Source: Nitrospira_D sp035465795 (GTDB lineage Bacteria; Nitrospirota; Nitrospiria; Nitrospirales; Nitrospiraceae). Taken from it: a stretch of 64,000 bases of DNA. Made by a program: the position numbers and the translations under genes. Shown here one piece after another: positions 26,991-36,128 of the stretch. The notes beneath the pieces were generated by a model, which saw only the letters and a program-made list of their open reading frames with translations, did no database searches and was not told the DNA's origin. How positions within the stretch are numbered: the first letter of the stretch is position 1; the number at the start of each line of letters is the position of its first letter. Where the stretch lies: assembly GCF_049546785.1 (NCBI RefSeq), contig NZ_JBMWAN010000003.1, positions 611,070 through 675,069 of the forward strand, read 5' to 3'.

Positions 26991-28577
26991 CTAGTAGAAC
27001 GTGTACACCAGCAGGGCATTGCCCTGGATGCGAGAATAGACGCTCGCGATTTGCGTGTAGTCGCCCATGACCTTCAAGAGCCAGGGCTTCGAGAGGTGCG
27101 TCGTATAGGCGACGTGGGCGTCTCCGCCGACGCGGAAGACGGACGCCTGCGTGGCTTCATCGATGTATTGCAGGGCGGGGCCGGCGGCAAACGTGATGTC
27201 CTGCTTCTCGTCGAAGGTGTAAGTAGCGGCGAGCCGGGGAATCTGGTTCAGAAAGACCTGCGGGCTGAAATAGCCGCCGGCTCGCGGTTCGACCGGGCTG
27301 GGTGTGAAGCCGCTCTGATTCTCTTCATAGTGGGTGAGATAGAAGAGATATTCGCCCGAGACATTCCAGTTGTCTGTCTCCCAGAGCGGCGTCGTGGTCT
27401 TCACCGTGAGACCGACTTGATTATTGGTGCTCAGGGATTCGGCGGTCACCCAGCCGACGAAGGGCGTGACCTCGATGCGTGTGGAGCCCAGGTCGAAGCC
27501 CACGTCGGTGTAGAACTGGGTCGATCGTGCCAGACCCACCAGTTGTCCGGAACTGCGCGACCCGATCAGGGCGGCAAACGAATCGTAGCGGAACTCGCGT
27601 TTCACGCCGGGACGAATCAACACCGACGGTCCCTCGTAGACATATTCAAACTTGTAGGCCAGCCCGTCGCCGCGCGGGGCATCATGGTATTCGAGGAGCA
27701 GATCGAAGCGGTTTGCCGGATTGATCCGCAGTTGATTGCCGAAGGACAGATAGCCGCCGGTACGGTTTTCCGATGAGTCCCAGAAGTGTTCGGCGCCGGC
27801 TTCCAGCGTCGTAGTGGTGAAGGGACTGAAGTCCATCTTGCCCCGCGACCCGATCCGAACCCCATACAGTTCAAACGGTGTCGTCGGTTGGGCCAGCACC
27901 GAGAACACGCCTTCCACGGCCGGTTCACGGCCCTTGAGCATGTCGTGACGCAAGGCGGTCATGTCGCCCGGCTCGCGTTTCACCGCCTGCCGGCCCAGGT
28001 TGGCGTGATAGAGCGCCAGGTCGTTCTGGCCCAGCCAGGCATAGGCTTTCGCGAGCCCTTGGTGAGCCTGCGCATTGCGGGGTTGTGACGCGAGGATCTT
28101 ATCGTACTGAGCGATGGCTTCCTGTGCGGTCTCCTTGCGGCCGGCGAGGTGCGATGCGTATTTCAACCGCATGGCAGGGTCGTCTTTGCGCTTGAGCCCC
28201 ATGCGGTAGTACTTCAGCAGATCTTTCTCGCGATATGAGTAACGCGACCATTCCAGGGCCTGAGCCTGCTTGAAGGCGATCTCCGGATCGTCGTCGTATT
28301 TTGCCAGGTACCGGTCGAAGGTCTCGATGGACTTGTCTTTGAGCCCCTGCCGTTCGTAGGCGAGTCCCAGGCTGCGCAACGCTTCCCGATGATCCGGGTT
28401 GCGCTCCACCACTTTCTCGAACGCTTCGATCGCCGCCTTATAGTTGTCGATCTCCATGTTGGAGCGTCCTCGGGAGAGGTACCAGGACTCCGTAAAGTCT
28501 TCCGCGCCGGCTCGCTGGTCGAGTCCGGTTGCGAACAACAATGTGAGACTGAGCAGGGCAAGGGAACAGAACTTCAT
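26991..28577 (-). CDS. TPR / outer-membrane beta-barrel protein (BcsC-like role)
   Basis: This 528-residue exported protein has a signal peptide (MKFCSLALLSLTLLFATGLDQRAGA). About four to five TPR repeats follow (about 30-215), for example AAIEAFEKVVERNPDHREALRSLGLAYERQG. The C-terminal half (about 225-528) has alternating beta strands and ends in an aromatic residue (LLVYTFY), as outer-membrane barrels do. This plan matches BcsC/PgaA-type exporters in short form. It lies 48 bases downstream of the GH8-BcsA gene on the same strand, so it is the probable exit pore or secretin for that polymer. GGAAAGG precedes the ATG at 28577. Confidence 0.8.
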   Translation of the reverse strand: MKFCSLALLSLTLLFATGLDQRAGAEDFTESWYLSRGRSNMEIDNYKAAIEAFEKVVERNPDHREALRSLGLAYERQGLKDKSIETFDRYLAKYDDDPEIAFKQAQALEWSRYSYREKDLLKYYRMGLKRKDDPAMRLKYASHLAGRKETAQEAIAQYDKILASQPRNAQAHQGLAKAYAWLGQNDLALYHANLGRQAVKREPGDMTALRHDMLKGREPAVEGVFSVLAQPTTPFELYGVRIGSRGKMDFSPFTTTTLEAGAEHFWDSSENRTGGYLSFGNQLRINPANRFDLLLEYHDAPRGDGLAYKFEYVYEGPSVLIRPGVKREFRYDSFAALIGSRSSGQLVGLARSTQFYTDVGFDLGSTRIEVTPFVGWVTAESLSTNNQVGLTVKTTTPLWETDNWNVSGEYLFYLTHYEENQSGFTPSPVEPRAGGYFSPQVFLNQIPRLAATYTFDEKQDITFAAGPALQYIDEATQASVFRVGGDAHVAYTTHLSKPWLLKVMGDYTQIASVYSRIQGNALLVYTFY

Positions 28578-28625
28578 GAGCAACGCCTTTCCTGAAGTGT
28601 CGGTGCAGGTGAATATGCGTGATCG

Positions 28626-31600
28626 CTAAGAACTGGATGTCGGAGGGACGGCTTGCAGCCCTATCCGTGGCGCCAGGCCCCAGAGTCTAGTGCGATAGAC
28701 GGGACGATAGGCGGTCATCCGGCCGTCAGCGGTCTGTACGAGCCACGGGGTCGCGGCGGGACCGTCGTTGGCGAAGGTTACGAGACCCAGGCCCTGAGCG
28801 GATTGATCCCTGAGGACTGCGCGGTACTGTCTTTCTCCGATTTGAATCCGGATGATCTGAAACCTCCATCGTCTGGGGATCTGCCGCCGGCTCGCCCGTT
28901 GCGGCATAAAGTGCCGGAGTAAACCGATGAGCAAGTGACATGCCATTAGGACGCTGCTGCGCAGGCGGTGCGTATGCGCGTCTTTCCATGTAGCGGGATC
29001 GGCGTAGAGGTTCAGCAACAAGCGCCGGCGATCTGCTTCTGAGAGAGTGAGGAAAGCCAGTCCGCAACGGACGTCCCGCCCTGGAAGCCGGTCATGATAG
29101 ACCAGCCGAACCTGGCAGGTGAAGGGAATTCTGTCGAGCAACGTGATGGTCATGGTGGGAGGGAGCGGACCGGACGGGGCGTTCTTCCATGAGAGCCCGC
29201 TCAGGCTCATGTCGTGTGCCGTTCCCCGGAGGCGCAGCCGGTCGCTGCGAAGTTCAAACGGAATGGGCTTGAGAATGCGCTCCTCAATGCGTCGCTGGGG
29301 CTTTTCCCATGCCATGAGCAGGCCGATCAGGAGCGTGAGCAGATTGACGGAGGCCCAGCTGAGATTGAAAAAGTAAGCATCCTTTTCGATGCCGAAGTAC
29401 CAGAACTCCCACAGTCCCTTTCCAATGGCACCGAGAGTGATTGCAATGGCGATGGCCAGACTGGCGGAGGACCTCCAGTCGAACGAGCGCCGTTCCGAGA
29501 GCAGGCCCTTGGGGGTGACTTTGAAGCCCAGGTTTTTGGGAAGCAAGAGGTCGAACATCGAGCGGAAGAGTGGAAAACTGACTGCTCCTTCATACAGTGA
29601 CGACCACATGAGCCGGGGCCATCCGGGAAGGAGCGTGGCCGAAATCATCGGGAGGACGATCATGAAGGGCAGGAGATAGGCGACAAGGATCGAAACGTCG
29701 GCGAAAATCGGATGCAGATGGAAGAACAGGAAGTAGAGGGGGGTGATCCAGAAGATCACGCGCGCGATCGGGAAGAAAAAATAGTAGAGCGAGGCAAAGT
29801 AGCCGACCCTGTGGCGGAGCGACAGGCCCCGGCACAAGAGCGGGTTGTCCTTGAAGAAGATCTGAAGGCAGCCCAACATCCAGCGCCGGCGCTGGACGAT
29901 ATACGACGCCAGGTTTTCCGCCGTCAGCCCCACCGCCAGGTCCTTATCCACAAAGGCGGACTTCCATCCCTTCGCATGGAGGTGCTGGCTGGTGTGAATG
30001 TCTTCGGTAATGCTCATCAGGTTGAATCCGTTCAATTCAGTGATCGCGGCTCGCCGGAAGACGGCGCCGCTGCCGACGAAGAACGACCCCTGCCAGCCAT
30101 GGCGTCCGCCCTGGATCGCGTGGTTGAAGAGATCCTGTTCGTTGGGGATGCGCGGGCCGGCCCCGAGCGCCCGTTGAAAGATATCCTGGTTGTAGAAGTG
30201 GTGCGGTGTTTGGACGAATCCCATCCGGGGGTCGGCGAAGAACGGAACGGTTTCCGTCAGGAACGTTGTCACGGGAATGTGGTCTGTATCGAATACCACG
30301 ATGAGTTCGCCGTCTGTCTGCGTCAGGGCATGGTTCAAGTTGCCCGCTTTCGCATGCCGCTTGGGGCCTTTGATGTAGGTGGCTCCGAATCGTTCCGCGA
30401 GCCGGGAGACTTCTTCCCGATGGCTGTCATCCAGGACGTAGATCCGTTTGTGCCCGTACTCCATCGCCGAGGCGCCGATCAGCGTCTTCTCCAGGATGTC
30501 GCAGGACTCGGAATAGATCGGGATCAAGATATCGACGGTCGGCGCAAAGCCCGGCGCTGGCTCAGGCGGACGGGCCGGTTGCCGTCTCCAGCCGGTTCCC
30601 ACCTGAATGAACAGCAGGACCACGGTGGAGAACGCGTAAAGCTCGGCGGCCCACAGGGACAGGCTGATAAACAGGCCACCGGTTTCCAGGACGTTCAAGG
30701 TGTTGAAGAGCCGCCAGTGGAGATAGCGGAGACAGAGGCTGAAGCCGCAGAGCAGAAAGGCGAGCTTAATGACCGGATGCCACCGGGCGAGCAGGTAGAG
30801 GATGACCGTGACGGCGAAGAGTTCCCAGGGGAAGTGAGCCGAGAATCCGGCGACATTGAAGGGGCGCAGGAATCCCAGGAACTCGTCGTAGTGCCGGGCT
30901 TGTGACAGGGTGGCGGCCTGGTCGAACCAGAGCCAGTTGTGGAAATAGTAAGGGAGTCGTTTTCCCGAGAGGGCGCCGGCTTCGAGGGGGGCGATTTTCT
31001 TTTCGCGCAGTCTGCGGGCAAGGTCGTCCTGTTCCTGGGCAGCCAGGGCATGGATGGTCGCATATAGCGGGAGGCCCTCACTCGCAGACAGGGGCGACCC
31101 TTTCAGGGTGTAGCGATCGACGAACGCTCCGCGGGTTTTCCATTCCTGCCGGAAGAATTCCAGCATCTTGTGCCGCAAGGGACCTTGAGCGCGTCCAAAC
31201 CAGGCCGCATCCAACGCCACGCGCCAAAAGATCGGGAAGGCATCGTAGCTGAATGAGGACGACGCCCCGGTGACGGGATGTCGGATGGAAAGGCGGTCAC
31301 CCTGCCGGTCCAGATAGACCAGTTCTGGAGGGACAGGCAGGGATTCCTCATCGTAGAGCCAGTGCAGCAGGGCATAGCTGGAGGTGATGGCCTGGGTCCA
31401 GGGATGGCGCGGATCGACGGAGGCAAAGATGTCGTAGGCATAGGGGGCGAGGTAGGCGACATGGATCGTCGGATACTTGTCATCGCGCGCCCAATTACCG
31501 GCGGTGACATAGGTGTGTGTGCCGATGTGGACCAGCTCACGGTTCCAGATGGAGTCGAGGATGGCCAGCGCCTCCTGCTCGAATGCGGGCTGGTTGAATC

Positions 31601-32021
31601 GCCGGGCGGCCAGGATCAGGGCCAGGGCGATGTCGGTATCGGCGTCGGTCGCCGAGTTCCTGTCGAGCACGGCTCCTTTCCATTTCCAGGCAAACAGCTT
31701 GTCGTCGCGGACCTGGAGGTGCTGCCTGGTCCAGGCCCAGACAGCCTCGAAGGTTGTCCGGTCGTTCGACCAGACGGCGCGGAGCATGGCGTAGCCCTGC
31801 CCTTCCGAGGTCGTGATGCCCTGTTCGTCCAGGCTGACCACCCGGCCATTCTGGATATAGGTCCTTTTGTAAAAGCTCCAGAGCGCGGACAGATCGTCGA
31901 GTTGCCGGATATAGGTGTCGTTCGGCTGCGATGCGGGCGCGGCCCCGGCGCTACCGGCGAGCCCGATGCACCCGACGACGCTGAATAAGAGGATTAATAG
32001 AAGTCGGACGAACGGGCGCAT
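28626..32021 (-). CDS. GH8 endoglucanase - cellulose synthase (BcsA) fusion with two PilZ domains
   Basis: This 1131-residue protein joins parts normally encoded separately. Residues 1-29 are a signal sequence. A GH8 (BcsZ-like) domain spans about 30-390, with catalytic-type E73 in TSEGQGYAM and D126/D128 in SATDADTD. A BcsA-type GT2 synthase follows, with membrane segments and the motifs DDS (531-533), DTD (578-580), TED (672-674) and QRRRW (710-714). A PilZ domain has RIEER (911-915) and D937/S939/G942. A second PilZ-like domain has RQIPR (1046-1050) and D1072/S1074/G1077. Both show the same 22-residue spacing. It should polymerise a beta-glucan under c-di-GMP control, with the hydrolase on the periplasmic side. 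The start at 32021 gives the signal sequence; upstream codons add nothing typical. Confidence 0.9.
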   Translation of the reverse strand: MRPFVRLLLILLFSVVGCIGLAGSAGAAPASQPNDTYIRQLDDLSALWSFYKRTYIQNGRVVSLDEQGITTSEGQGYAMLRAVWSNDRTTFEAVWAWTRQHLQVRDDKLFAWKWKGAVLDRNSATDADTDIALALILAARRFNQPAFEQEALAILDSIWNRELVHIGTHTYVTAGNWARDDKYPTIHVAYLAPYAYDIFASVDPRHPWTQAITSSYALLHWLYDEESLPVPPELVYLDRQGDRLSIRHPVTGASSSFSYDAFPIFWRVALDAAWFGRAQGPLRHKMLEFFRQEWKTRGAFVDRYTLKGSPLSASEGLPLYATIHALAAQEQDDLARRLREKKIAPLEAGALSGKRLPYYFHNWLWFDQAATLSQARHYDEFLGFLRPFNVAGFSAHFPWELFAVTVILYLLARWHPVIKLAFLLCGFSLCLRYLHWRLFNTLNVLETGGLFISLSLWAAELYAFSTVVLLFIQVGTGWRRQPARPPEPAPGFAPTVDILIPIYSESCDILEKTLIGASAMEYGHKRIYVLDDSHREEVSRLAERFGATYIKGPKRHAKAGNLNHALTQTDGELIVVFDTDHIPVTTFLTETVPFFADPRMGFVQTPHHFYNQDIFQRALGAGPRIPNEQDLFNHAIQGGRHGWQGSFFVGSGAVFRRAAITELNGFNLMSITEDIHTSQHLHAKGWKSAFVDKDLAVGLTAENLASYIVQRRRWMLGCLQIFFKDNPLLCRGLSLRHRVGYFASLYYFFFPIARVIFWITPLYFLFFHLHPIFADVSILVAYLLPFMIVLPMISATLLPGWPRLMWSSLYEGAVSFPLFRSMFDLLLPKNLGFKVTPKGLLSERRSFDWRSSASLAIAIAITLGAIGKGLWEFWYFGIEKDAYFFNLSWASVNLLTLLIGLLMAWEKPQRRIEERILKPIPFELRSDRLRLRGTAHDMSLSGLSWKNAPSGPLPPTMTITLLDRIPFTCQVRLVYHDRLPGRDVRCGLAFLTLSEADRRRLLLNLYADPATWKDAHTHRLRSSVLMACHLLIGLLRHFMPQRASRRQIPRRWRFQIIRIQIGERQYRAVLRDQSAQGLGLVTFANDGPAATPWLVQTADGRMTAYRPVYRTRLWGLAPRIGLQAVPPTSSS

Positions 32022-32110
32022 GAATCCTTGAGTGGGGGATTTCGTGAATGGCGGAGGCGCGAGCAGTCTGTCTCGTGGTGAGTGCAGCAGGTGCAGGCTG
32101 TGTAGCCGCC

Positions 32111-32755
32111 TCACCCGTACCGGTCATTCTTCCAGGGCAAGGCCGTGTTCGAATAGCCCCGTACTTCCCAGAATCCTTTCTCGTCTTTATCCGAAAACGT
32201 GATCTCCTTCACCCACTTCGCCCCTTTCCAGGCATAGCGTTTCGGGACGATGACCCGCACGGGGCCGCCGTGTTCTTTCGTCAGCGGTTTGCCGTTCCAG
32301 GTGTAGGTCAGGAGGACGTCGTCGTCGTCGCAGGCGTCGAGCGGCAAGTTGGTGGTGTAGTCATCGTAGGATTTGAACAGGACGAATTTGGCCAGCGAGA
32401 GGGGCTTCACCACAGACATGATCTGTTTAAAGCTTACGCCTTCCCAGTCGTTGTCATAGCGGCTCCAGGAGGTGACGCAGTGAAAGTCCGAGCGGTCTTT
32501 GAACTGCGGCTGGGCGAGGAAGTCCTCCCAGGACCAGGTCACCGGGTTGGTTACGAACCCGCCGATGGTCAGCTTCCATTCAGAGAGGGGAATGTCCGGC
32601 TTGAATCCCAGGTCCAGCACCGGAAAGGTCTCGACCAGGTGCTGGCCCGGCGGAAGCCGGTCATCGCCTTCGTAAAAGACCTCGCGCTCTTCGCCGCCGC
32701 GCCGTGCCTTGGCCCACTGTTCTTTCGTTTTCGTGAGTCGATTGTCCTGATCCAT
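32111..32755 (-). CDS. Sulfite-oxidase-fold molybdopterin protein (cytoplasmic, YuiH-like)
   Basis: This 214-residue protein has the molybdopterin domain of the sulfite oxidase family. C93 in FHCVTSWSR is the expected molybdenum ligand, and LDLGFKPDIPLSEWKLTIGG and GGPVRVIVPKRYAWKGAKWVKEI are family blocks. There is no Tat or Sec signal, unlike MsrP, so it should stay in the cytoplasm. The redox substrate is unknown. GGAGG lies nine bases before the ATG at 32755. It lies upstream of the GH8-BcsA gene on the same strand. Confidence 0.82.
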   Translation of the reverse strand: MDQDNRLTKTKEQWAKARRGGEEREVFYEGDDRLPPGQHLVETFPVLDLGFKPDIPLSEWKLTIGGFVTNPVTWSWEDFLAQPQFKDRSDFHCVTSWSRYDNDWEGVSFKQIMSVVKPLSLAKFVLFKSYDDYTTNLPLDACDDDDVLLTYTWNGKPLTKEHGGPVRVIVPKRYAWKGAKWVKEITFSDKDEKGFWEVRGYSNTALPWKNDRYG

Positions 32756-32970
32756 TGTCACGGCCTCCTGCAACAGGGTACGAGAATCGAGGCTCTCCTG
32801 ACAAGGTCATAGGGAATTGTCATGGCGGTTACATCTATCGGGCTCTCATTGCCGTATATGTCCAAAGTGTCACGCGCTGGTGTGAATGACAGTCGGGGCT
32901 GAACGCATCGACGCATGGGCCCGATCCTGCTTCCGTTCGTTCACATTGACAGGGATGAGAGGAGCCCCCC

Positions 32971-33705
32971 ATGATACAGTTCGAAGACGCTATGACCAGC
33001 CAAGCCTCTACGACAACTCCGGGACAGCCATCCATTGGGAACAAGGTTGCCATCATGCTCGGCGTGGCGGCCGCCATCGGGCTGTTTTTCTATTTCGATC
33101 TTGGCCGTCTGTTGTCGCTGGAGGCGTTGAAGCAGAATCGGGATCAGCTCCTGGCCTTTACGGAAGCGAACTTCGGCGTGGCGGCCGCTCTTTTCATTAT
33201 GGCCTACATTGCGGTCACGGGCTTGTCGCTGCCCGGCGCGGTGATCCTGACCCTGGCCGGCGGGTTTCTCTTCGGCACTCTCTGGGGCACCCTGTTTGTG
33301 AATCTGGGGGCGACGACCGGGGCCACCCTGGCTTTTCTGGCCGCCCGCTATCTGCTGCGTGATTGGGTCGAACAGAAGTTCGGACGATGGCTTGAGCCGG
33401 TTCAGGCAGGGTTCGCCAAGGACGCCTTCAGCTACCTGATGACGCTGCGCTTGATTCCTCTGTTCCCGTTTTTTGTGATCAATCTGGTGTCCGGTTTGAC
33501 GCGCATGAACGTCGGGACGTATGTGGCGGCGACCGCGCTGGGGATCATTCCCGGCTCGTTTGTGTATGCCAATGCCGGGCGGCAACTGGGCAGCATCAGT
33601 TCGCTCAAGGAGATTGCGTCGCCGAACGTGATCGGGGCGTTTGTCTTGCTGGGGCTCCTGGCGCTGGTCCCGACGGTCTATAAGAAGTTCAGAGGGGCGC
33701 GGTGA
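32971..33705 (+). CDS. TVP38/TMEM64 (VTT domain) membrane protein
   Basis: This 244-residue inner-membrane protein has the VTT/DedA-like domain. It opens with a transmembrane helix (VAIMLGVAAAIGLFFYF). The signature region is TGLSLPGAVILTLAGGFLFGTLWGT, then SYLMTLRLIPLFPFFVINLVSGL and IPGSFVYANAGRQLG. Family members are thought to move lipids or support membrane protein assembly. AGGAG lies before the ATG. Its stop overlaps the ATG of the next gene (TGATG), so the two are coupled, a pairing often seen with MerA-like reductases. Confidence 0.9.
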   Translation: MIQFEDAMTSQASTTTPGQPSIGNKVAIMLGVAAAIGLFFYFDLGRLLSLEALKQNRDQLLAFTEANFGVAAALFIMAYIAVTGLSLPGAVILTLAGGFLFGTLWGTLFVNLGATTGATLAFLAARYLLRDWVEQKFGRWLEPVQAGFAKDAFSYLMTLRLIPLFPFFVINLVSGLTRMNVGTYVAATALGIIPGSFVYANAGRQLGSISSLKEIASPNVIGAFVLLGLLALVPTVYKKFRGAR

Positions 33706-35258
33706 TGAGCCGGCACGATGAAAGACTTATCCTGCCGGACGACGAACACAATCGGCAGCTCGTCGCCAATGTCCATCCAGCCGATTGGGTCAATCCTGAA
33801 CCATCCGGCCGCTATAACATCGTCGTGATCGGGGCTGGGACCGCCGGTCTGATTACCGCGGTCATCGCCGCCGGCCTGGGCGCGAAGGTCGCGCTCATCG
33901 AGAAGCATCTGATGGGTGGCGATTGTCTCAACGTCGGCTGTGTGCCGTCCAAAGGAATGCTCCGGGCGGCACGGGCCTGGTCGGACCTGAAGAAGGCCGG
34001 AGAGTTCGGTCTGCATATCCCGCCGGGCGTGACGTACGATTTCGGGGCGGTGATGGCCCGCATGAGAAAATTGCGCGCACGGATCAGCCGTAATGATTCG
34101 GCCCAGCGCTATAAGAGCCTGGGTGTCGATGTCTTTATCGGCAACGCGAGGTTCACAGGACCGGATACGGTTGTGGTGGAAGGAACGGCCGGGCAACGGA
34201 CGTTGCCGTTCGTGAAGGCGGCGATCTGCACAGGCGCTCGGGCGTCGGCTCCTCCCATCCCAGGACTCCAGGAAGCCGGCTATCTCACCAACGAAACGGT
34301 GTTTTCGCTGACCGAACTGCCGCCTCGCCTGGGGGTCATCGGGGCGGGGCCCATCGGCTGCGAGTTGGCGCAGGCCTTTGCGCGGTTCGGCAGCCGGGTT
34401 TATGTGATCGAAGCCCTGCACGGTATTCTGCCGAACGAAGATCAGGATGCGGCCGACATTGTCAGGCAGCAGATGCTGCGTGACGGGGTCACGCTGCTCT
34501 GTTGCGGGAAAGAGGTGAACGTCGGACAGGCCGCCGGCGGGAAGCGGTTGACCGCGGATTCGCACGGCCAGTCCTACGATATCACCGTCGATGAAGTTCT
34601 GGTGGGCGTGGGCCGCCAGCCGAATGTGGAAGGGCTCGGGTTGGACTCGGTCGGCGTGCAATACGACAAGACCGGGGTGGTTGTGAATGACCGGCTCCAG
34701 ACCACGAACCCGCGCATCTTTGCCGCCGGTGACGTCTGTTCCAAATACAAGTTCACGCATGCGGCCGATGCGATGGCGCAGATCGTCATCCAGAACGCGC
34801 TGTTCCCCCATCCGTTCGGCCTGGGCTATGCCAGCACGAAGTCGTTGGTCATGCCCTGGTGCACCTATACCGAACCGGAAATCGCGCATGTAGGCCTGTA
34901 TGAAGATGAGGCGATGGCACAAGGGCTGGAGGTCGAGACCTACACCTTCAAGCTCGACGAGGTCGATCGGGCCATTCTTGACGGCGACGAGGACGGTTTT
35001 GCGCGTGTCCACATCCGGAAAGGCACCGACAAGATTGTCGGTGCGACCATTGTCGCGGCCCATGCCGGCGACATGATCAACGAATTCTCGGTGCTCATGA
35101 AAGCCGGACTCGGCGCGAAGACGATTGCGGGAACCATCCATCCCTATCCCACGCAGGCGGAAGTCACTAAGAAGGTGGTGAATCTCTGGAGAAAGGCGCA
35201 CTTCACCGAGGGGACCAGGAATCGGCTCGTGAAACTATTCGCCTGGATGAGGCGGTAG
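33705..35258 (+). CDS. MerA/dihydrolipoamide-dehydrogenase-like flavoprotein
   Basis: This 517-residue pyridine nucleotide-disulfide oxidoreductase has an FAD motif VVIGAGTAGL and the redox pair C74/C79 in GGDCLNVGCVPSKG. An NAD(P) motif lies in LGVIGAGPIGCELA and a second FAD motif in PRIFAAGDV. The C-terminal dimerisation domain ends with IHPYPTQAEV. There is no N-terminal HMA domain and no C-terminal CC pair, so mercury reduction is not supported. The substrate is unknown, perhaps a quinone or disulfide. It is translationally coupled to the VTT gene upstream and followed by DUF3047. Confidence 0.88.
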   Translation: MSRHDERLILPDDEHNRQLVANVHPADWVNPEPSGRYNIVVIGAGTAGLITAVIAAGLGAKVALIEKHLMGGDCLNVGCVPSKGMLRAARAWSDLKKAGEFGLHIPPGVTYDFGAVMARMRKLRARISRNDSAQRYKSLGVDVFIGNARFTGPDTVVVEGTAGQRTLPFVKAAICTGARASAPPIPGLQEAGYLTNETVFSLTELPPRLGVIGAGPIGCELAQAFARFGSRVYVIEALHGILPNEDQDAADIVRQQMLRDGVTLLCCGKEVNVGQAAGGKRLTADSHGQSYDITVDEVLVGVGRQPNVEGLGLDSVGVQYDKTGVVVNDRLQTTNPRIFAAGDVCSKYKFTHAADAMAQIVIQNALFPHPFGLGYASTKSLVMPWCTYTEPEIAHVGLYEDEAMAQGLEVETYTFKLDEVDRAILDGDEDGFARVHIRKGTDKIVGATIVAAHAGDMINEFSVLMKAGLGAKTIAGTIHPYPTQAEVTKKVVNLWRKAHFTEGTRNRLVKLFAWMRR

Positions 35259-35271
35259 GAGAGGACGCTGT

Positions 35272-36024
35272 ATGATGGCCTGGCATAGGATCCTCGCCTT
35301 GACGGTTCTGATCACGGGAAGTGTCGGTGGTCAGGTCCTGTCCTGGGCGCAATCCTCGCCGGTGATCGAGGTCGGGAAATTCTCCTCGGATCAGCCGGGG
35401 GCGGGCCTTCCAAACGGCTGGAAGCCTCTGACGTTCAAGAAAATCCCCAAGCAGACAGAGTACGTTCTGGTGAGAGATGGGGAACAGGTCGTCGTGAAAG
35501 CGACCAGTGACGCTTCGGCCTCCGGGCTTACCAGGGAAGTCGCCATCAACCCCAAAGACTATCCCATTGTCCGCTGGCGCTGGAAAGTGGAGAACCTGCT
35601 GCAGCACAGCGATGTGTCGCACAAGGATGGCGACGATTATCCGGCGCGGCTGTATATCACCTTCGCGTACGATCCGGACAAAGTCAGCTTCGGGAGGAAG
35701 CTGAAATACAAAGCGGGCCGGGCCATCTTTGGAGACATTCCAATCGGGGCCTTGAACTACATTTGGGAGACCAGGGTGCCCATCGGGGCCATCGTTGAAA
35801 ACGCCTATACCGATTTTGCCCGGATGATCGTCGTTGAGAGCGGGCCGCAAAAGGTCGGGCTGTGGGTGGACGAGGAACGGAACATCTACGAGGACTACAA
35901 GAAGGCCTTTGGCGAAGAGCCGCCGATGATCAACGGGGTGGCGATCATGAGCGATACGGACAATACGAAGGAACATGCCATTGCGTTCTACGGGGATATT
36001 TCGTTCTGGAGGACTGCGCGGTAG
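35272..36024 (+). CDS. DUF3047 exported protein
   Basis: This 250-residue protein has a signal peptide (AWHRILALTVLITGSVGGQVLSWA). The DUF3047 pattern is clear: LPNGWKPLTFKKIPKQTEYVL, VRWRWKVENLL, DYPARLYITFAYDP and ALNYIWETRVPIG. The function is unknown; it is predicted to be periplasmic. AGGAGAGGA precedes the start. It is the last gene of the VTT-flavoprotein-DUF3047 operon, followed by a hairpin. Confidence 0.85.
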   Translation: MMAWHRILALTVLITGSVGGQVLSWAQSSPVIEVGKFSSDQPGAGLPNGWKPLTFKKIPKQTEYVLVRDGEQVVVKATSDASASGLTREVAINPKDYPIVRWRWKVENLLQHSDVSHKDGDDYPARLYITFAYDPDKVSFGRKLKYKAGRAIFGDIPIGALNYIWETRVPIGAIVENAYTDFARMIVVESGPQKVGLWVDEERNIYEDYKKAFGEEPPMINGVAIMSDTDNTKEHAIAFYGDISFWRTAR

Positions 36025-36055
36025 GCGTGAGGTTCGTCGGGTAAAACGAAAGGGA

Positions 36056-36074
36056 CCGGCCTGTACAGGGCCGG
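36056..36074 (+). terminator. Hairpin after the DUF3047 gene
   Basis: CCGGCC and GGCCGG form a perfect 6-bp stem around a 7-base loop, 32 bases after the stop. No T run follows, so it may be a weak or factor-assisted terminator. It also lies 55 bases past the stop of the convergent gene at 36129. Confidence 0.4.
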
Positions 36075-36128
36075 CCCCTCCGGGGACCGTCCCGCACCCG
36101 GGTGGGTGCGCGGATTCAATGTCAGGGG

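Noticed and set aside
33705..35258. Mercuric reductase (merA)
   Set aside because: It has the redox CxxxxC but no HMA domain, no C-terminal cysteine pair and no mer neighbours, so only a MerA-like flavoprotein is claimed.
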